A stretch of DNA of 64,000 nt from D2472 sp964275585 (GCA_964275585.1 CAXYCJ010000015.1:62001-126000); one strand, 5' to 3'. Shown: positions 46,389-55,126, numbered from the stretch's first letter. Translations and numbers: made by a program. Notes: generated by a model from the letters alone, not told the origin.

Positions 46389-46773
46389 CTGGAAAAAGCC
46401 AACCGTTCAAATGTTAGGTAGATGGCAGCCATGGCATGATGGGCATCAAGCTCTTTTTAAAAGATGTGTTGCTAAAACAGGCCAAGTGATTGTTCAGGTA
46501 AGAGATGTTCAAGGAACCTCTGGCGGGGACGGCCAAGATGATAATCCATTTAACTGGGATGATGTCTGCAGAAATATTGAAGAAGGACTGGCTAAAGATG
46601 GCTTTCATCGAGGATCTGAATATGAAATCATGTTGGTGCCAAATATTGTCAATATTACCTATGGCAGAGGTGTTGGATATAGCTTTGAAGAAGAATCCTT
46701 TGATAAGTCTGTTACAGAAATAAGTGCTACCAAAATTCGTCAAAAACTTAGAGAAGAGGGTAAGTTAGAATAA
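46381..46773 (+). CDS. Small nucleotidyltransferase (cytidylyltransferase fold)
   Basis: A 130-residue protein with the two nucleotidyltransferase signatures: GRWQPWHDGHQALF (HxGH type) near 12-25 and ISATKIRQKLREE near 114-126. These bind nucleotide triphosphate and transfer a nucleotidyl group, as in cytidylyl- or adenylyltransferases. It is translationally coupled to the preceding P-loop kinase, suggesting phosphorylation followed by nucleotidyl activation of one metabolite. The acceptor is unknown. Ends 59 bp before tRNA-Ile. Confidence 0.72.
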   Translation: MFDWKKPTVQMLGRWQPWHDGHQALFKRCVAKTGQVIVQVRDVQGTSGGDGQDDNPFNWDDVCRNIEEGLAKDGFHRGSEYEIMLVPNIVNITYGRGVGYSFEEESFDKSVTEISATKIRQKLREEGKLE

Positions 46774-46808
46774 AGCAATCCTCGGTTTCCCATGATGCAT
46801 GTTTAGTT

Positions 46809-46814
46809 TATAAT
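46809..46814 (+). promoter_or_regulatory. -10 box of the tRNA-Ile promoter
   Basis: TATAAT stands 18 bp before the first base of tRNA-Ile. The hexamer at -35 distance (46786-46791) is poor. The box matches sigma-70 spacing to a start some seven to eight bases downstream, giving a short tRNA leader. Confidence 0.5.
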
Positions 46815-46832
46815 CGCTTTTCCCAAGTTTTT

Positions 46833-46910
<78 letters not shown>

Positions 46911-46966
46911 GTTTTCCCTTTAAAACCAGTACTCTCAGAGGGTTCATGGTGTCTGACTAAAAAACT

Positions 46967-47012
46967 AAAAGTATGAACACTTATGAACACATGGTTTAGT
47001 GTTCATACTTTT
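46967..47012. repeat. 15-bp inverted repeat built from three TATGAACAC motifs
   Basis: AAAAGTATGAACACT (46967-46981) has a perfect inverted copy at 46998-47012. The 16-base loop carries a further, direct copy of TATGAACAC (46982-46990). So one motif occurs twice directly and once inverted within 46 bases, 57 bp after the tRNA end. The T-rich 3' flank would allow it to act as a terminator, but the nested motif is more like protein-binding sites, for example integrase arm or excisionase sites beside an attachment site. Confidence 0.65.
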
Positions 47013-47028
47013 ACTTTTTCTCAGCCAA

Positions 47029-47055
47029 ATCATCTGTGTCCATATCATCTGCGTC
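47029..47055. repeat. Short direct repeat ATCATCTGYGTC
   Basis: ATCATCTGTGTC at 47029-47040 is followed by ATCATCTGCGTC at 47044-47055, 15 bp apart. It lies in the noncoding part of the tRNA-Ile insert, between the 46967-47012 inverted repeat and the DUF805 gene. Two copies only; it may be part of the same recombination or regulatory region or be chance. Confidence 0.35.
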
Positions 47056-47151
47056 TGAGATACTATTGCGCAAACCTAAGAAGCCTTATGTTGCATTATC
47101 TAAAATAACTGTGCTATTTTATATTAACTTAACAAATTAAAAAAATTTACT

Positions 47152-47568
47152 ATGAATATCATTCAAGCTACCAGTTCTGCGATGTCAAATATTATTACTT
47201 GGAAAGGCAGGGCCTCAAGATCAGAGTTTTGGTGGTTTTATCTAGTATATTTATTAATTTATTCTGTAGGGGCTTATTTATCTGTAAGTATTGGAGGCAC
47301 CTTTGGCACCTTTGTTGCTTTTGTTTATTCTGTTTTGATGCTCGCTTTGGCTTTAGCTTTGCTATCATGCTTTATTAGGAGGCTCCATGATATCGGCCTT
47401 TCTGGATGGTGGTACTGGGTTGCATTTGCTCCTTTTGTTATTGACAGGAATGACAGCGCAAGTGGCAAGTCCACATATTTAGTGCTCTTCGGTTTTATGT
47501 ATTCAATTAAGATGCTTATAACCAAAGGGGAAGAGGTTGAAAATCAATACGGGCCAGATCCTTTATAG
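47152..47568 (+). CDS. DUF805 family membrane protein
   Basis: A 138-residue protein with the DUF805 pattern: WKGRASRSEFWWFYL near 18-32, three or four hydrophobic segments, the motif RRLHDIGLSGWWYW near 82-95 and the closing NQYGPDPL. Function unknown; DUF805 proteins are often encoded by small accessory elements. It is the only intact gene inside the tRNA-Ile repeat pair. Confidence 0.9.
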   Translation: MNIIQATSSAMSNIITWKGRASRSEFWWFYLVYLLIYSVGAYLSVSIGGTFGTFVAFVYSVLMLALALALLSCFIRRLHDIGLSGWWYWVAFAPFVIDRNDSASGKSTYLVLFGFMYSIKMLITKGEEVENQYGPDPL

Positions 47569-47717
47569 CTCATTATAATTTAATTAAATAAACATTGGTC
47601 AGAGCATGTCTTTGAATGTTGCAATTATCTGAGGGTGAGGTCGGTGGTGCGAGTCCACCCAGACCCACCATCCCTCTTTTTCTTTTATACTTATAAAAAC
47701 GTATTCAGGAGACCATC

Positions 47718-47810
47718 ATGGCCAAAGGACTAGATAAGCAAAAAAACGAAAAGAAAAAAGGCAAATCTTTAAAAGAAAAAAGAGCTGCCAAAAAAGAGAA
47801 AAAGAAATAA
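47718..47810 (+). CDS. Lysine-rich 30-residue protein
   Basis: The ORF starts MAKGLDKQKNEKKKGKSLKE and is about half lysine. AGGAGA stands at a good distance before the ATG, making translation likely. Similar MAKG-type small basic lysine-rich proteins are widespread in proteobacteria by my recollection, with unknown role. It sits between the tRNA-Ile scar and the thiamine riboswitch. Confidence 0.65.
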   Translation: MAKGLDKQKNEKKKGKSLKEKRAAKKEKKK

Positions 47811-47924
47811 CAATTCGCTCCTTAGAGCAATAGCCCTGAGAATATTTTGCCGTTATCTGGCAAGACATATAGTCAAAAACTCTAAATAGATTTTCTTTCT
47901 TGAATCTACTATGATTGCAATAAC

Positions 47925-48006
47925 TGCAAAGGGGTGGTCACTCGACCTGAGATCTTTACTGAAACCCTTTGAACCTGATCCATACAATAATGGCGGAGGA
48001 ATTGCA
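47925..48006 (+). promoter_or_regulatory. TPP (THI-box) riboswitch
   Basis: The conserved THI-box pieces occur in order: GGGGTGGTCACTCG, CTGAGAT at 47947-47953, CCCTTTGAACCTGATC at 47965-47980 and GGCGGAGGAAT before the start codon. TGCAA at 47925-47929 pairs with TTGCA at 48002-48006, closing the structure over the start codon, and GGAGG (47995-47999) is the likely ribosome-binding site inside the aptamer. Thiamine pyrophosphate should block translation of the downstream genes. Confidence 0.92.
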
Positions 48007-50122
48007 TGAACACCATCAAAAACAGCACATTTGTTTTTTTATCCACAATACTGATTTCTTTTTTTAGTATTGATGCGTTCTCAGAAACTATTGAAGAAAT
48101 AGTTGTGAAGGGCAGTTGGAGGCAGACCTCAGCTGAACAAGAAGATTCTAGCGTTATTGTATTAAATTCAGAAATTTAAAAGCTCAGTCAATGAAGCACT
48201 TTGAGCAGCTATCTTTTTTAGTTCCAAATTTAAACTTTGCAGCGAGTGATTCTAGGGCACGTTACTTTCAAATCAGAGGCATTGGAGAGAGGTCTGGTTA
48301 TCAAGGCACCCCTAATTCTTCAGTAGGATTTTTAATAGATGACATTGATTATTCTGGGCAAGGAGGCATTGCAACAACTTTTGATGTAGATCAAATTGAG
48401 ATTTACAGAGGCCCACAAGGATCGCGAATAGGTGCCAACGCACTGGCTGGATTAATTTATATTCAAACAAAAGATCCTACCGATACCTTTGAAGGTACCA
48501 GTGAAGTCACTATAGGATCATATGGAGCAAAGAGCGCTGGTATTGCATTCGGAGGACCTTTAGATCAAAACCCAGATATTACTTATCGCATTGCACTAAG
48601 ACAGGATAAGGCAAATGGTTTTCGTAAAAATTTACACCTAAAAAGGTCGGATACATCTCGCAAAGATGAAAGCACTAGTCGCCTAAAAGTTTACTGGCAG
48701 CTAACAGACAATACGAAGATAAAATTTTTAATTTCTCAGGTTGACTTGGATGATCCAGCAGATATTTGGACGATAGACGGAAGTTTAAATACTCTTTCAG
48801 ACAGACCGGGAATGGACTCTCAAAAAACTAACTCTTTCGGAATGAAAGTCTTCCATGCATTTAATGGCTTTGAATTACAAAGTTTTACTAGCACTACTAA
48901 TACTGATGTTGTCTTCAGCTACGATGCTGATTGGGGCAATACTGATTCGCATTTTCCCTATGTGTATGATTATTTTTCTGAAACCCTCAGAGATCGCAGG
49001 TCTTTTAATCAAGAATTTCGTGCAGTATCTGATTCAGCAGACTTTCTGCAAGATAATTTTCTTGAATGGGTTGTTGGGGCTAATTATTTAGAGCTCAAGG
49101 AATCAAACCTCAAAAAAGATGACGGATTATATGGCGATCCCTCTGATCCTTACGGACCTTATGCCAGCGCTTCTTCCTCTTCCAGTCGATACAAATCATC
49201 AAACTTTTCTGTATTTGGAAACCTAGATTATTTACTTTCCGCTTCATTGAAATTTTCTATGGGATTGCGTTGGGAGGACTGGGAAGCTGATTACTCAGAC
49301 TCTTTAAAAGAATCATTTAACCCCTCAGACAAGATGTCTGGAGGAAAAATTTCATTAATTAAAAATATGACCAACGGTACAAATATGTATGCAAGTCTAG
49401 CAAAGGGCTATAAGCAAGGTGGGTTTAACCTTGGGCTTGGACTTGATGCCAATTCAGCAAATAAAAATCTTGCATACGATCCTGAATTTTTAACTAATTA
49501 TGAACTTGGAATAAATACAAAACTCTTGGATTCCAAAATAAATTTTAATGGGGTGCTATTTTATTCTGATAGAGAAGATCAGCAGGTTCTTATATCTACT
49601 CAAACTGATCCCAGCGACCCCAATACCTTTTCTTTTTTAACCCAAAATGCAGCAGAGGGGGTTAACCACGGCCTAGAAATAAATATGCATATGGACATTA
49701 ATGAGTCTCTATCAGCATTCTTTAATTTAGGAATATTAAAAACTGAAATTAAGAATTGGCAATCTAGACAAGACCTTGAGGGTCGCGCGCAAGCCCATGC
49801 TCCTGAGAGAAGTTATGCACTAGGACTCAATTGGGCTCCAACTTTACATACATACCTAGTAATTGATTTCACTGGTAAAAGCAGTTTTTATTACAGCGAT
49901 TCTCATAACAATAAATCTAAGTCTTATTTGCTTACTAATCTAAACTTTGGGTATGTAAAAAATAATTGGAATTATGAATTGTGGGCAAGAAATATTTTTG
50001 ATGAATACTATTCTGTGCGAGGCTTTTACTTCGGCAATGAAGCTCCAAACTTTATCGATACATTGTATGAAAGGCATGGTGATCCGAGGCACATAGGGCT
50101 TTCTATTAGATATGATTTCTAA
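48006..50122 (+). pseudogene. TonB-dependent receptor of the thiamine operon, with one frameshift
   Basis: A signal peptide and TonB-box-like region begin at 48006 (MNTIKNSTFVFLSTIL ... EEIVVKGSW) and end at a stop at 48177-48179; the rest of the receptor (643 residues from 48191) continues in another frame with the plug domain (FQIRGIGERSG, IDYSGQG, IEIYRGPQGSRIG) and the beta-barrel ending in RYDF. Adding one A in the run 48172-48174 joins the parts into a full receptor of about 700 residues. All domains are kept, so the lesion is recent, a read error, or a switchable tract. Regulated by the TPP riboswitch, probably for thiamine or a precursor. Confidence 0.85.
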
Positions 50123-50708
50123 TTTTATCATTCAAAATTGGTTAGAAATTACAGCTGTTATTTTTGCAATTTTATATCTGATATTAGCAGTTAAGCAAAA
50201 TATCTCGTGCTGGGCAGCCGGCATTATAAGCTCCGTTTTATATTTTTTTATCATGCAGACAGCAGGGCTATACATGGAAGCTTACTTGCAAGTTTTCTAT
50301 GTAGCAATGGGCATATATGGCTGGTCTCAATGGAGGGCAAGCGACACAAATAACCCTAGTTTCGTTGTTAATACTTGGAGTAAATATCAGCACATGATTG
50401 CTATATCCATCATTTTAGCGCTCTCTCTTTTATCTGGTTTTTTATTAGAAAGATACACTGATGCAGCTTTGCCTTTCTTGGATGCTTTAGTTACCTGGGG
50501 AGCAGTTGTGGCAACTTATATGGTTGCAAAGAAATTATTAGAAAATTGGATCTATTGGTTCGTAATAGATGCAACTTCAATTTATTTATTTATTTCAAGA
50601 GATCTTTGGATTACTGCGGTATTGTTTATGATTTACATAATAATAATTTATTTTGGTTACCAATCCTGGAGCAAAATAAAAAATGAATTAAATGGTCCAA
50701 TTCTTTGA
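50112..50708 (+). CDS. pnuT: PnuC-family transporter, probably PnuT (thiamine)
   Basis: A 198-residue membrane protein with about seven spans in the PnuC fold; characteristic parts are WAAGIISSVLYFFIMQTAGLYMEAYLQVFYVAMGIYGWSQW and NWIYWFVIDATSIYLFISR. PnuC homologues placed in TPP-riboswitch operons carry thiamine and are called PnuT. The gene overlaps the receptor end by 11 bp. Uptake would be by facilitated diffusion, pulled by intracellular phosphorylation from the next gene. Confidence 0.86.
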   Translation: MISNFIIQNWLEITAVIFAILYLILAVKQNISCWAAGIISSVLYFFIMQTAGLYMEAYLQVFYVAMGIYGWSQWRASDTNNPSFVVNTWSKYQHMIAISIILALSLLSGFLLERYTDAALPFLDALVTWGAVVATYMVAKKLLENWIYWFVIDATSIYLFISRDLWITAVLFMIYIIIIYFGYQSWSKIKNELNGPIL

Positions 50709-51483
50709 AAAAATAAAATCTATTCCTGGTGAGTTTGTTCTTGATCAAAATCTTGCATCTGGACCTATTTCCCAAGTATTTTTATGTACCTATAACCAAG
50801 CCAAGGCAGTTATTCGGATTGATTGTCCATGTGCATCGATGCTATCAATTGATAGACATACTGAAGTTAAAATTTTAAATAGCGTCAAAAATTTAGAGTT
50901 GGCCCCCAGGGTTTTGTATCAAGATAAATCAGCTGGGATATTAATTTGGAAATTCATTCCCGGAACAAAGCCTTCATTTAACTCTGGAAATAAGGACCAT
51001 TGCTTAAAGTCACTTGGGAGAGAACTTTCTTTAGTTCATAACACCTCTATCCCAGATCATTGTTCAGATATTTTTACCCACTCTATAGATTTATATGGTG
51101 ACTTATTAAAAAACACTTCCTATGAGCCTTTGTACATAAAAGCTTTGAGCATATTTAAAGAATTATATTTTGATGGGACCACCAAGGTTCTATCGCACAA
51201 TGACTTAAATCAAGGCAATGTACTCTGGAAAAATAAGTTTTATTTTTTAGATTGGGAATATGCAAGCCTCAATCATCCGTGTTTTGATCTAGCATCCTTA
51301 GTCCATACCTATAAGCTTGATCTTAATCAGGTTCATGATCTATCAATCGGCTATGGAGGCGATAAAGAGCTTTTTAAAATGGAGAGACTGGAGCATTGGA
51401 TAGAATTTATTCACTACCTCGATGAGATATGGAAAATTTCTGTGAATGTAATTTTAGAACAAATGCCTGACGAGCCAGATTAA
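50692..51483 (+). CDS. APH/choline-kinase-like phosphotransferase, probable thiamine kinase
   Basis: A 263-residue protein-kinase-fold phosphotransferase with the Brenner motif SHNDLNQGNVLW near 171-182 and the DFG-equivalent FYFLDWEYASLNHPCFDLASL. It overlaps pnuT by 17 bp and lies in the TPP-controlled operon, so thiamine phosphorylation (as by E. coli ThiK) is the likely role and would trap thiamine inside. Choline or another acceptor cannot be excluded. Confidence 0.78.
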   Translation: MVQFFEKIKSIPGEFVLDQNLASGPISQVFLCTYNQAKAVIRIDCPCASMLSIDRHTEVKILNSVKNLELAPRVLYQDKSAGILIWKFIPGTKPSFNSGNKDHCLKSLGRELSLVHNTSIPDHCSDIFTHSIDLYGDLLKNTSYEPLYIKALSIFKELYFDGTTKVLSHNDLNQGNVLWKNKFYFLDWEYASLNHPCFDLASLVHTYKLDLNQVHDLSIGYGGDKELFKMERLEHWIEFIHYLDEIWKISVNVILEQMPDEPD

Positions 51484-51509
51484 TAAAATTTTTTTGGCAT
51501 ACTGTATGA

Positions 51510-51974
51510 ATGAAAAATATATATTTATACCTTGGGTTATTTATTTTTATAGCTACGTGCAGTCAAGCATCAAATCTTCAAACTAATCTTGAGCAAAGTG
51601 AAGCATTTCTCGTGAGCAATTCAGCTAAAGATGGAGTGATCTCTTTAGAGGATGGCTTGCAATACTCTGTCATTGAGTCAGGAGACATTGGCGAATCTCC
51701 ACCAGCGATATCTGAAACTATTACAGCTCACTTCCATGGAACCTTGATGGATGGATCAGTTTTTTGGAGCTCAGTAGAAATGGGAGACCCTCTGACTATT
51801 CAGCTCTCTCAATTAATTCCAGGATGTCAAAAAGTCATTTCTAAAATGAGGGTTGGCGATTTGTGGCGTGTTTTTATTCACCCAAGTCTGGCTTACGGAG
51901 AGGAAGGCAGACCAACCATCCCGCCAAACTCAACCTTAATATTTGATATTGAGCTCATAAATGTGGATAGGTAG
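51510..51974 (+). CDS. FKBP-type peptidyl-prolyl isomerase, secreted
   Basis: A 154-residue FKBP with signal peptide (about 1-20, LGLFIFIATCSQAS) and the domain from about residue 62: ITAHFHGTLMDGSVFWSS, QLIPGCQKVISKMRVGD and LAYGEEGRPTIPPNSTLIFDIELI. It is predicted to be a periplasmic folding helper. Some pocket residues differ from canonical FKBPs (the usual FDSS appears as FWSS). Separate ribosome-binding site; 26 bp after the kinase gene. Confidence 0.9.
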   Translation: MKNIYLYLGLFIFIATCSQASNLQTNLEQSEAFLVSNSAKDGVISLEDGLQYSVIESGDIGESPPAISETITAHFHGTLMDGSVFWSSVEMGDPLTIQLSQLIPGCQKVISKMRVGDLWRVFIHPSLAYGEEGRPTIPPNSTLIFDIELINVDR

Positions 51975-51998
51975 GACTTTATTTTCTATACTATTTAG

Positions 51999-52205
51999 AT
52001 GATGCAGAAATTGGGGAGTTTTGTGACGTCACATATTCAGTATTGGGCAAAAGCTTGGTTTGGACTTATTTTTTTAGGAAGTATTTTTAATGAACTTTCC
52101 AAGCAATACATATATTTAGCATCGCTCTCTAATATAAGTTTTTGGTCATATGTTGCTGGAGCTGCAATTGGCCTCATGGCTACTTACAGAGGTAAGTGGT
52201 TGTGA
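51999..52205 (+). CDS. Small membrane protein of unknown function
   Basis: A 68-residue protein with two likely spans (about 16-34 and 42-60). No family recognised. It overlaps the start of the desaturase gene by 10 bp, which suggests it is an accessory subunit or assembly partner of that enzyme; this is inference from position. A conserved-looking W/Y-rich segment (YWAKAWFGLIF) may lie at the membrane surface. Confidence 0.6.
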   Translation: MMQKLGSFVTSHIQYWAKAWFGLIFLGSIFNELSKQYIYLASLSNISFWSYVAGAAIGLMATYRGKWL

Positions 52206-53098
52206 ATATTGATCAAGGCATTCCTGCAGAATTCTCATTTGTGAATGAAAAAGCAATAGCAAAAAGTTTCTCGCAACGATTTCAATGGGAAATGATCTTA
52301 ATTGGATTGGGACAAGCCGCTATTTGGCTCTCATTATGGCCTTTAGTTTTAAAGGGCTATATTTCTTTATGGGTAGGCTTTTTTATTGCCACCATATGTG
52401 CATGTTTTGCCTACTTGCCCTCCCATGAAGCTCAGCATGGAAATTATTCTAGAGGCAATCCCAAACTCAGATGGCTTGATGCTCTAGTTGGCCATATCAC
52501 TCTTATCACTCTGAAGTTTCCTTATCATATTTTGAGGATCACACATATGAAACATCATGCTTATACCAATGATCAGGAAAAAGATCCTGACTACCTTAAT
52601 GCGCATGCCAGTTCTTTGCTCAAGGTTATAAAAAATATTTTAGATGGCTCAACATTACAATTTGACAAGTATCTTGATGTGTTTTCGAACGATAAGGCGT
52701 TTGTGAATTCATTTCATCAAGCAATTCCAATTGCAATGTTTTATAAACTAGCGCCATTAGTTCTGGTTGTTATTTTTCCATTTGAGACTTTATTATTGTG
52801 GTGGTTACCTGCAAAGATAGGCTCAGTTTATACCACAGTATTTTTCTCTTATTATCCTCATCTAGGAACTTCAACTGGGAGATACATGAATACTCGATTT
52901 TGGTCTCACTGGATGCCAAGGTACATCAATCATTCTATGCAATTACATTTTGTGCATCATTTGCATCCCAGCATTGGCCATTTTGATGAACCTAAGGCAA
53001 TAGAGACTTTGAAACCATTTTTGGTGGCTAGAGGAGTTCCGGGTGCTGACGAAATTCCCGATACAATTACTCACAATCCTTTAATTAAATTTTCATAG
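52196..53098 (+). CDS. Fatty acid desaturase / hydroxylase-type membrane diiron enzyme
   Basis: A 300-residue membrane protein with the three histidine boxes of membrane diiron enzymes: HEAQH near 78, HMKHH near 116 and HFVHHLHP near 260. Four spans surround them. The pattern is of the fatty-acid desaturase and beta-carotene hydroxylase superfamily; which lipid or carotenoid it acts on is not provable. Start is a GTG at 52196 (or GTG at 52202), translationally coupled to the 68-residue protein. Confidence 0.82.
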   Translation: MVVNIDQGIPAEFSFVNEKAIAKSFSQRFQWEMILIGLGQAAIWLSLWPLVLKGYISLWVGFFIATICACFAYLPSHEAQHGNYSRGNPKLRWLDALVGHITLITLKFPYHILRITHMKHHAYTNDQEKDPDYLNAHASSLLKVIKNILDGSTLQFDKYLDVFSNDKAFVNSFHQAIPIAMFYKLAPLVLVVIFPFETLLLWWLPAKIGSVYTTVFFSYYPHLGTSTGRYMNTRFWSHWMPRYINHSMQLHFVHHLHPSIGHFDEPKAIETLKPFLVARGVPGADEIPDTITHNPLIKFS

Positions 53099-53105
53099 AT
53101 TTATT

Positions 53106-53381
53106 GTGAAGAATTCTCCGAGCCAGTCCTACTGGAAATCAAACATCAGAATTCTCGTTTCTTTGCTGACCGTTTGGTTTGTGGCGTCTTTTGGTTTTGG
53201 AATACTTTGGTCAGATGCTCTTGATGAGATAAAAATAGGTGGTTTTAAACTTGGATTTTGGTTTGCTCAACAAGGCAGCATCTATATTTTTGTTCTATTA
53301 ATTTTTATCTACGTATTTTTGATGAATAGGTTAGATAAAAAGTATCGCAAAGAAATGTCTGCAGACTCTGAAGAGCAATGA
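53106..53381 (+). CDS. DUF4212 symporter small subunit
   Basis: A 91-residue two-span protein of the DUF4212 family, the small partner that precedes VC2705-type sodium:solute symporters. YWKSNIRILVSLLTVWFVASFGFGIL and LGFWFAQQGSIYIFVLLIFIYVFLMNRLD are diagnostic. Starts at a GTG (53106) and overlaps the symporter gene by four bases. Confidence 0.93.
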   Translation: MKNSPSQSYWKSNIRILVSLLTVWFVASFGFGILWSDALDEIKIGGFKLGFWFAQQGSIYIFVLLIFIYVFLMNRLDKKYRKEMSADSEEQ

Positions 53382-55126
53382 GCACTCAAGAGCTTACATA
53401 TATTTTTGTTGGCTTATCATTTGCTCTGTATATAGGCATCGCTATATGGTCTAGGGCACAGTCCACCAGTGATTTTTATGTTGCTGGCAAAGAAGTGCAT
53501 CCTATTGCAAATGGCATGGCGACAGCGGCGGATTGGATGTCCGCAGCTTCATTTATTTCTATGGCTGGCTTAATAGCTTTTATGGGCAAAGATGGCTCAG
53601 TGTATTTGATGGGCTGGACAGGCGGATATGTTTTGTTAGCTTTGCTCCTTGCTCCATATCTTAGAAAATTTGGGCAATTTACGGTTCCAGATTTTATAGG
53701 TACTCGCTTCTACTCAAAAGCGGCTAGATTAGTGGCTGTGGTTTGTTTAATTTTTGTTTCATTTACCTATGTTGCAGGGCAAATGCGAGGAGTGGGGATT
53801 GTCTTTTCAAGATTTCTAGAAGTAGACATTAATGTGGGAGTCATAATTGGAATGGCTATTGTCTTTTTTTACGCTGTATTAGGAGGCATGAAAGGCATTA
53901 CATATACTCAAGTTGCTCAATATTGTGTATTAATTTTTGCATACCTTGTGCCTGCAATCTTTATCTCTATTTTAATGACTGGCAATCCCATCCCTCAACT
54001 TGGGTTTGGAGATACTTTGGTTGATAGCTCCACATATTTATTAGATAAATTAGATCAAGTGACAACTGAGCTTGGTTTCTTGGCTTACACGGAGAGCTCT
54101 AAAAGCACCATAGATATTTTTTGTATAACGGCTGCCTTGATGTTTGGAACAGCTGGACTCCCCCATGTCATAGTTCGATTTTTTACAGTACCCTCAGTTC
54201 GTGATGCTAGAAAATCAGCTGGCTATGCACTCATATTTATCGCCTTGCTTTATACCACTGCTCCAGCAGTTGGCGCTTTTGCTAGAATGAACTTCATTGA
54301 TTCTATTCAAGATACGAATTATTCATCCTCCCCAAGCTGGTTTAAAAATTGGGAAGGTATTGGGCTGATTGCCTGGAATGATAAAAATAACGATGGAATC
54401 ATTCATTATTCAGCTGGTAGCACCTTTCAAGATACCAGGCCACAGTTTATTGAGGGCATCGGGGATCATGGCCAGAGATTAACTAGCAATATCAGCGATA
54501 GCTCTAATCAAAATGAAATTTATATCGATAAAGATATTATGGTTCTGGCCAACCCTGAAATAGCTCAATTACCTGGATGGGTCATTGCATTAGTAGCAGC
54601 AGGAGGTCTAGCTGCGGCTCTTTCCACGGCAGCAGGATTGCTGCTAGTTATCTCTTCTTCAATATCACATGATCTACTAAAGAAAACATTTAGACCTAAT
54701 ATTTCAGAAAAACAGGAATTATTTTATGCTCGATGCGCCGCTGCGGTTGCAATTATCATAGCGGGGCTTTTTGGGATATATCCCCCAGGATTTGTGGCTC
54801 AGGTTGTTGCTTTTGCATTTGGGTTAGCTGCCGCAACGATCTTCCCAGCATTGTTGTTAGGCGTTTTCTCCAAATCTATGAACAAAGAAGGGGCTATTGC
54901 TGGTATGTTAGCTGGCTTAATTTTTACCTCGAGTTATATTATCTATTTTAAATTTATTAATCCTGCCTTTGATAACTCTGCTTATTGGATTGGGACCATA
55001 TCTCCAGAAGGCATAGGATTTATTGGGATGCTAGTAAACTTTAGCGTCTCAATATCTGTAAGTAAATTCTTTGAGAGCCCTCCAAGCGAAGTGATCCATA
55101 TGGTTAATACAATTCGGCTGCCCTAG
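53378..55126 (+). CDS. Sodium:solute symporter (VC2705/ActP-like large subunit)
   Basis: A 582-residue SSS-family symporter with about 13 spans. ATAADWMSAASFISMAGLIAF and VAGQMRGVGIVFSRFLEV are typical, as is FGTAGLPHVIVRFFTVP. A roughly 80-residue hydrophilic insert lies near 305-395. With the DUF4212 subunit it belongs to the group proposed to import acetate or other organic acids; acs is present elsewhere in the window. Confidence 0.92.
   Translation: MSTQELTYIFVGLSFALYIGIAIWSRAQSTSDFYVAGKEVHPIANGMATAADWMSAASFISMAGLIAFMGKDGSVYLMGWTGGYVLLALLLAPYLRKFGQFTVPDFIGTRFYSKAARLVAVVCLIFVSFTYVAGQMRGVGIVFSRFLEVDINVGVIIGMAIVFFYAVLGGMKGITYTQVAQYCVLIFAYLVPAIFISILMTGNPIPQLGFGDTLVDSSTYLLDKLDQVTTELGFLAYTESSKSTIDIFCITAALMFGTAGLPHVIVRFFTVPSVRDARKSAGYALIFIALLYTTAPAVGAFARMNFIDSIQDTNYSSSPSWFKNWEGIGLIAWNDKNNDGIIHYSAGSTFQDTRPQFIEGIGDHGQRLTSNISDSSNQNEIYIDKDIMVLANPEIAQLPGWVIALVAAGGLAAALSTAAGLLLVISSSISHDLLKKTFRPNISEKQELFYARCAAAVAIIIAGLFGIYPPGFVAQVVAFAFGLAAATIFPALLLGVFSKSMNKEGAIAGMLAGLIFTSSYIIYFKFINPAFDNSAYWIGTISPEGIGFIGMLVNFSVSISVSKFFESPPSEVIHMVNTIRLP

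Noticed and set aside
46967..47012. Simple intrinsic terminator for tRNA-Ile
   Set aside because: The stem is AT-rich, the loop is 16 bases and repeats the stem motif, and the downstream T-run is interrupted; I kept it as a repeat of uncertain role rather than a terminator.
48039..48047. TTATCCACA, a perfect DnaA-box sequence (also at 8131-8139)
   Set aside because: Both copies are isolated inside coding sequence with no clustering, AT-rich unwinding region or dnaA/gidA genes nearby, so they do not indicate an origin.
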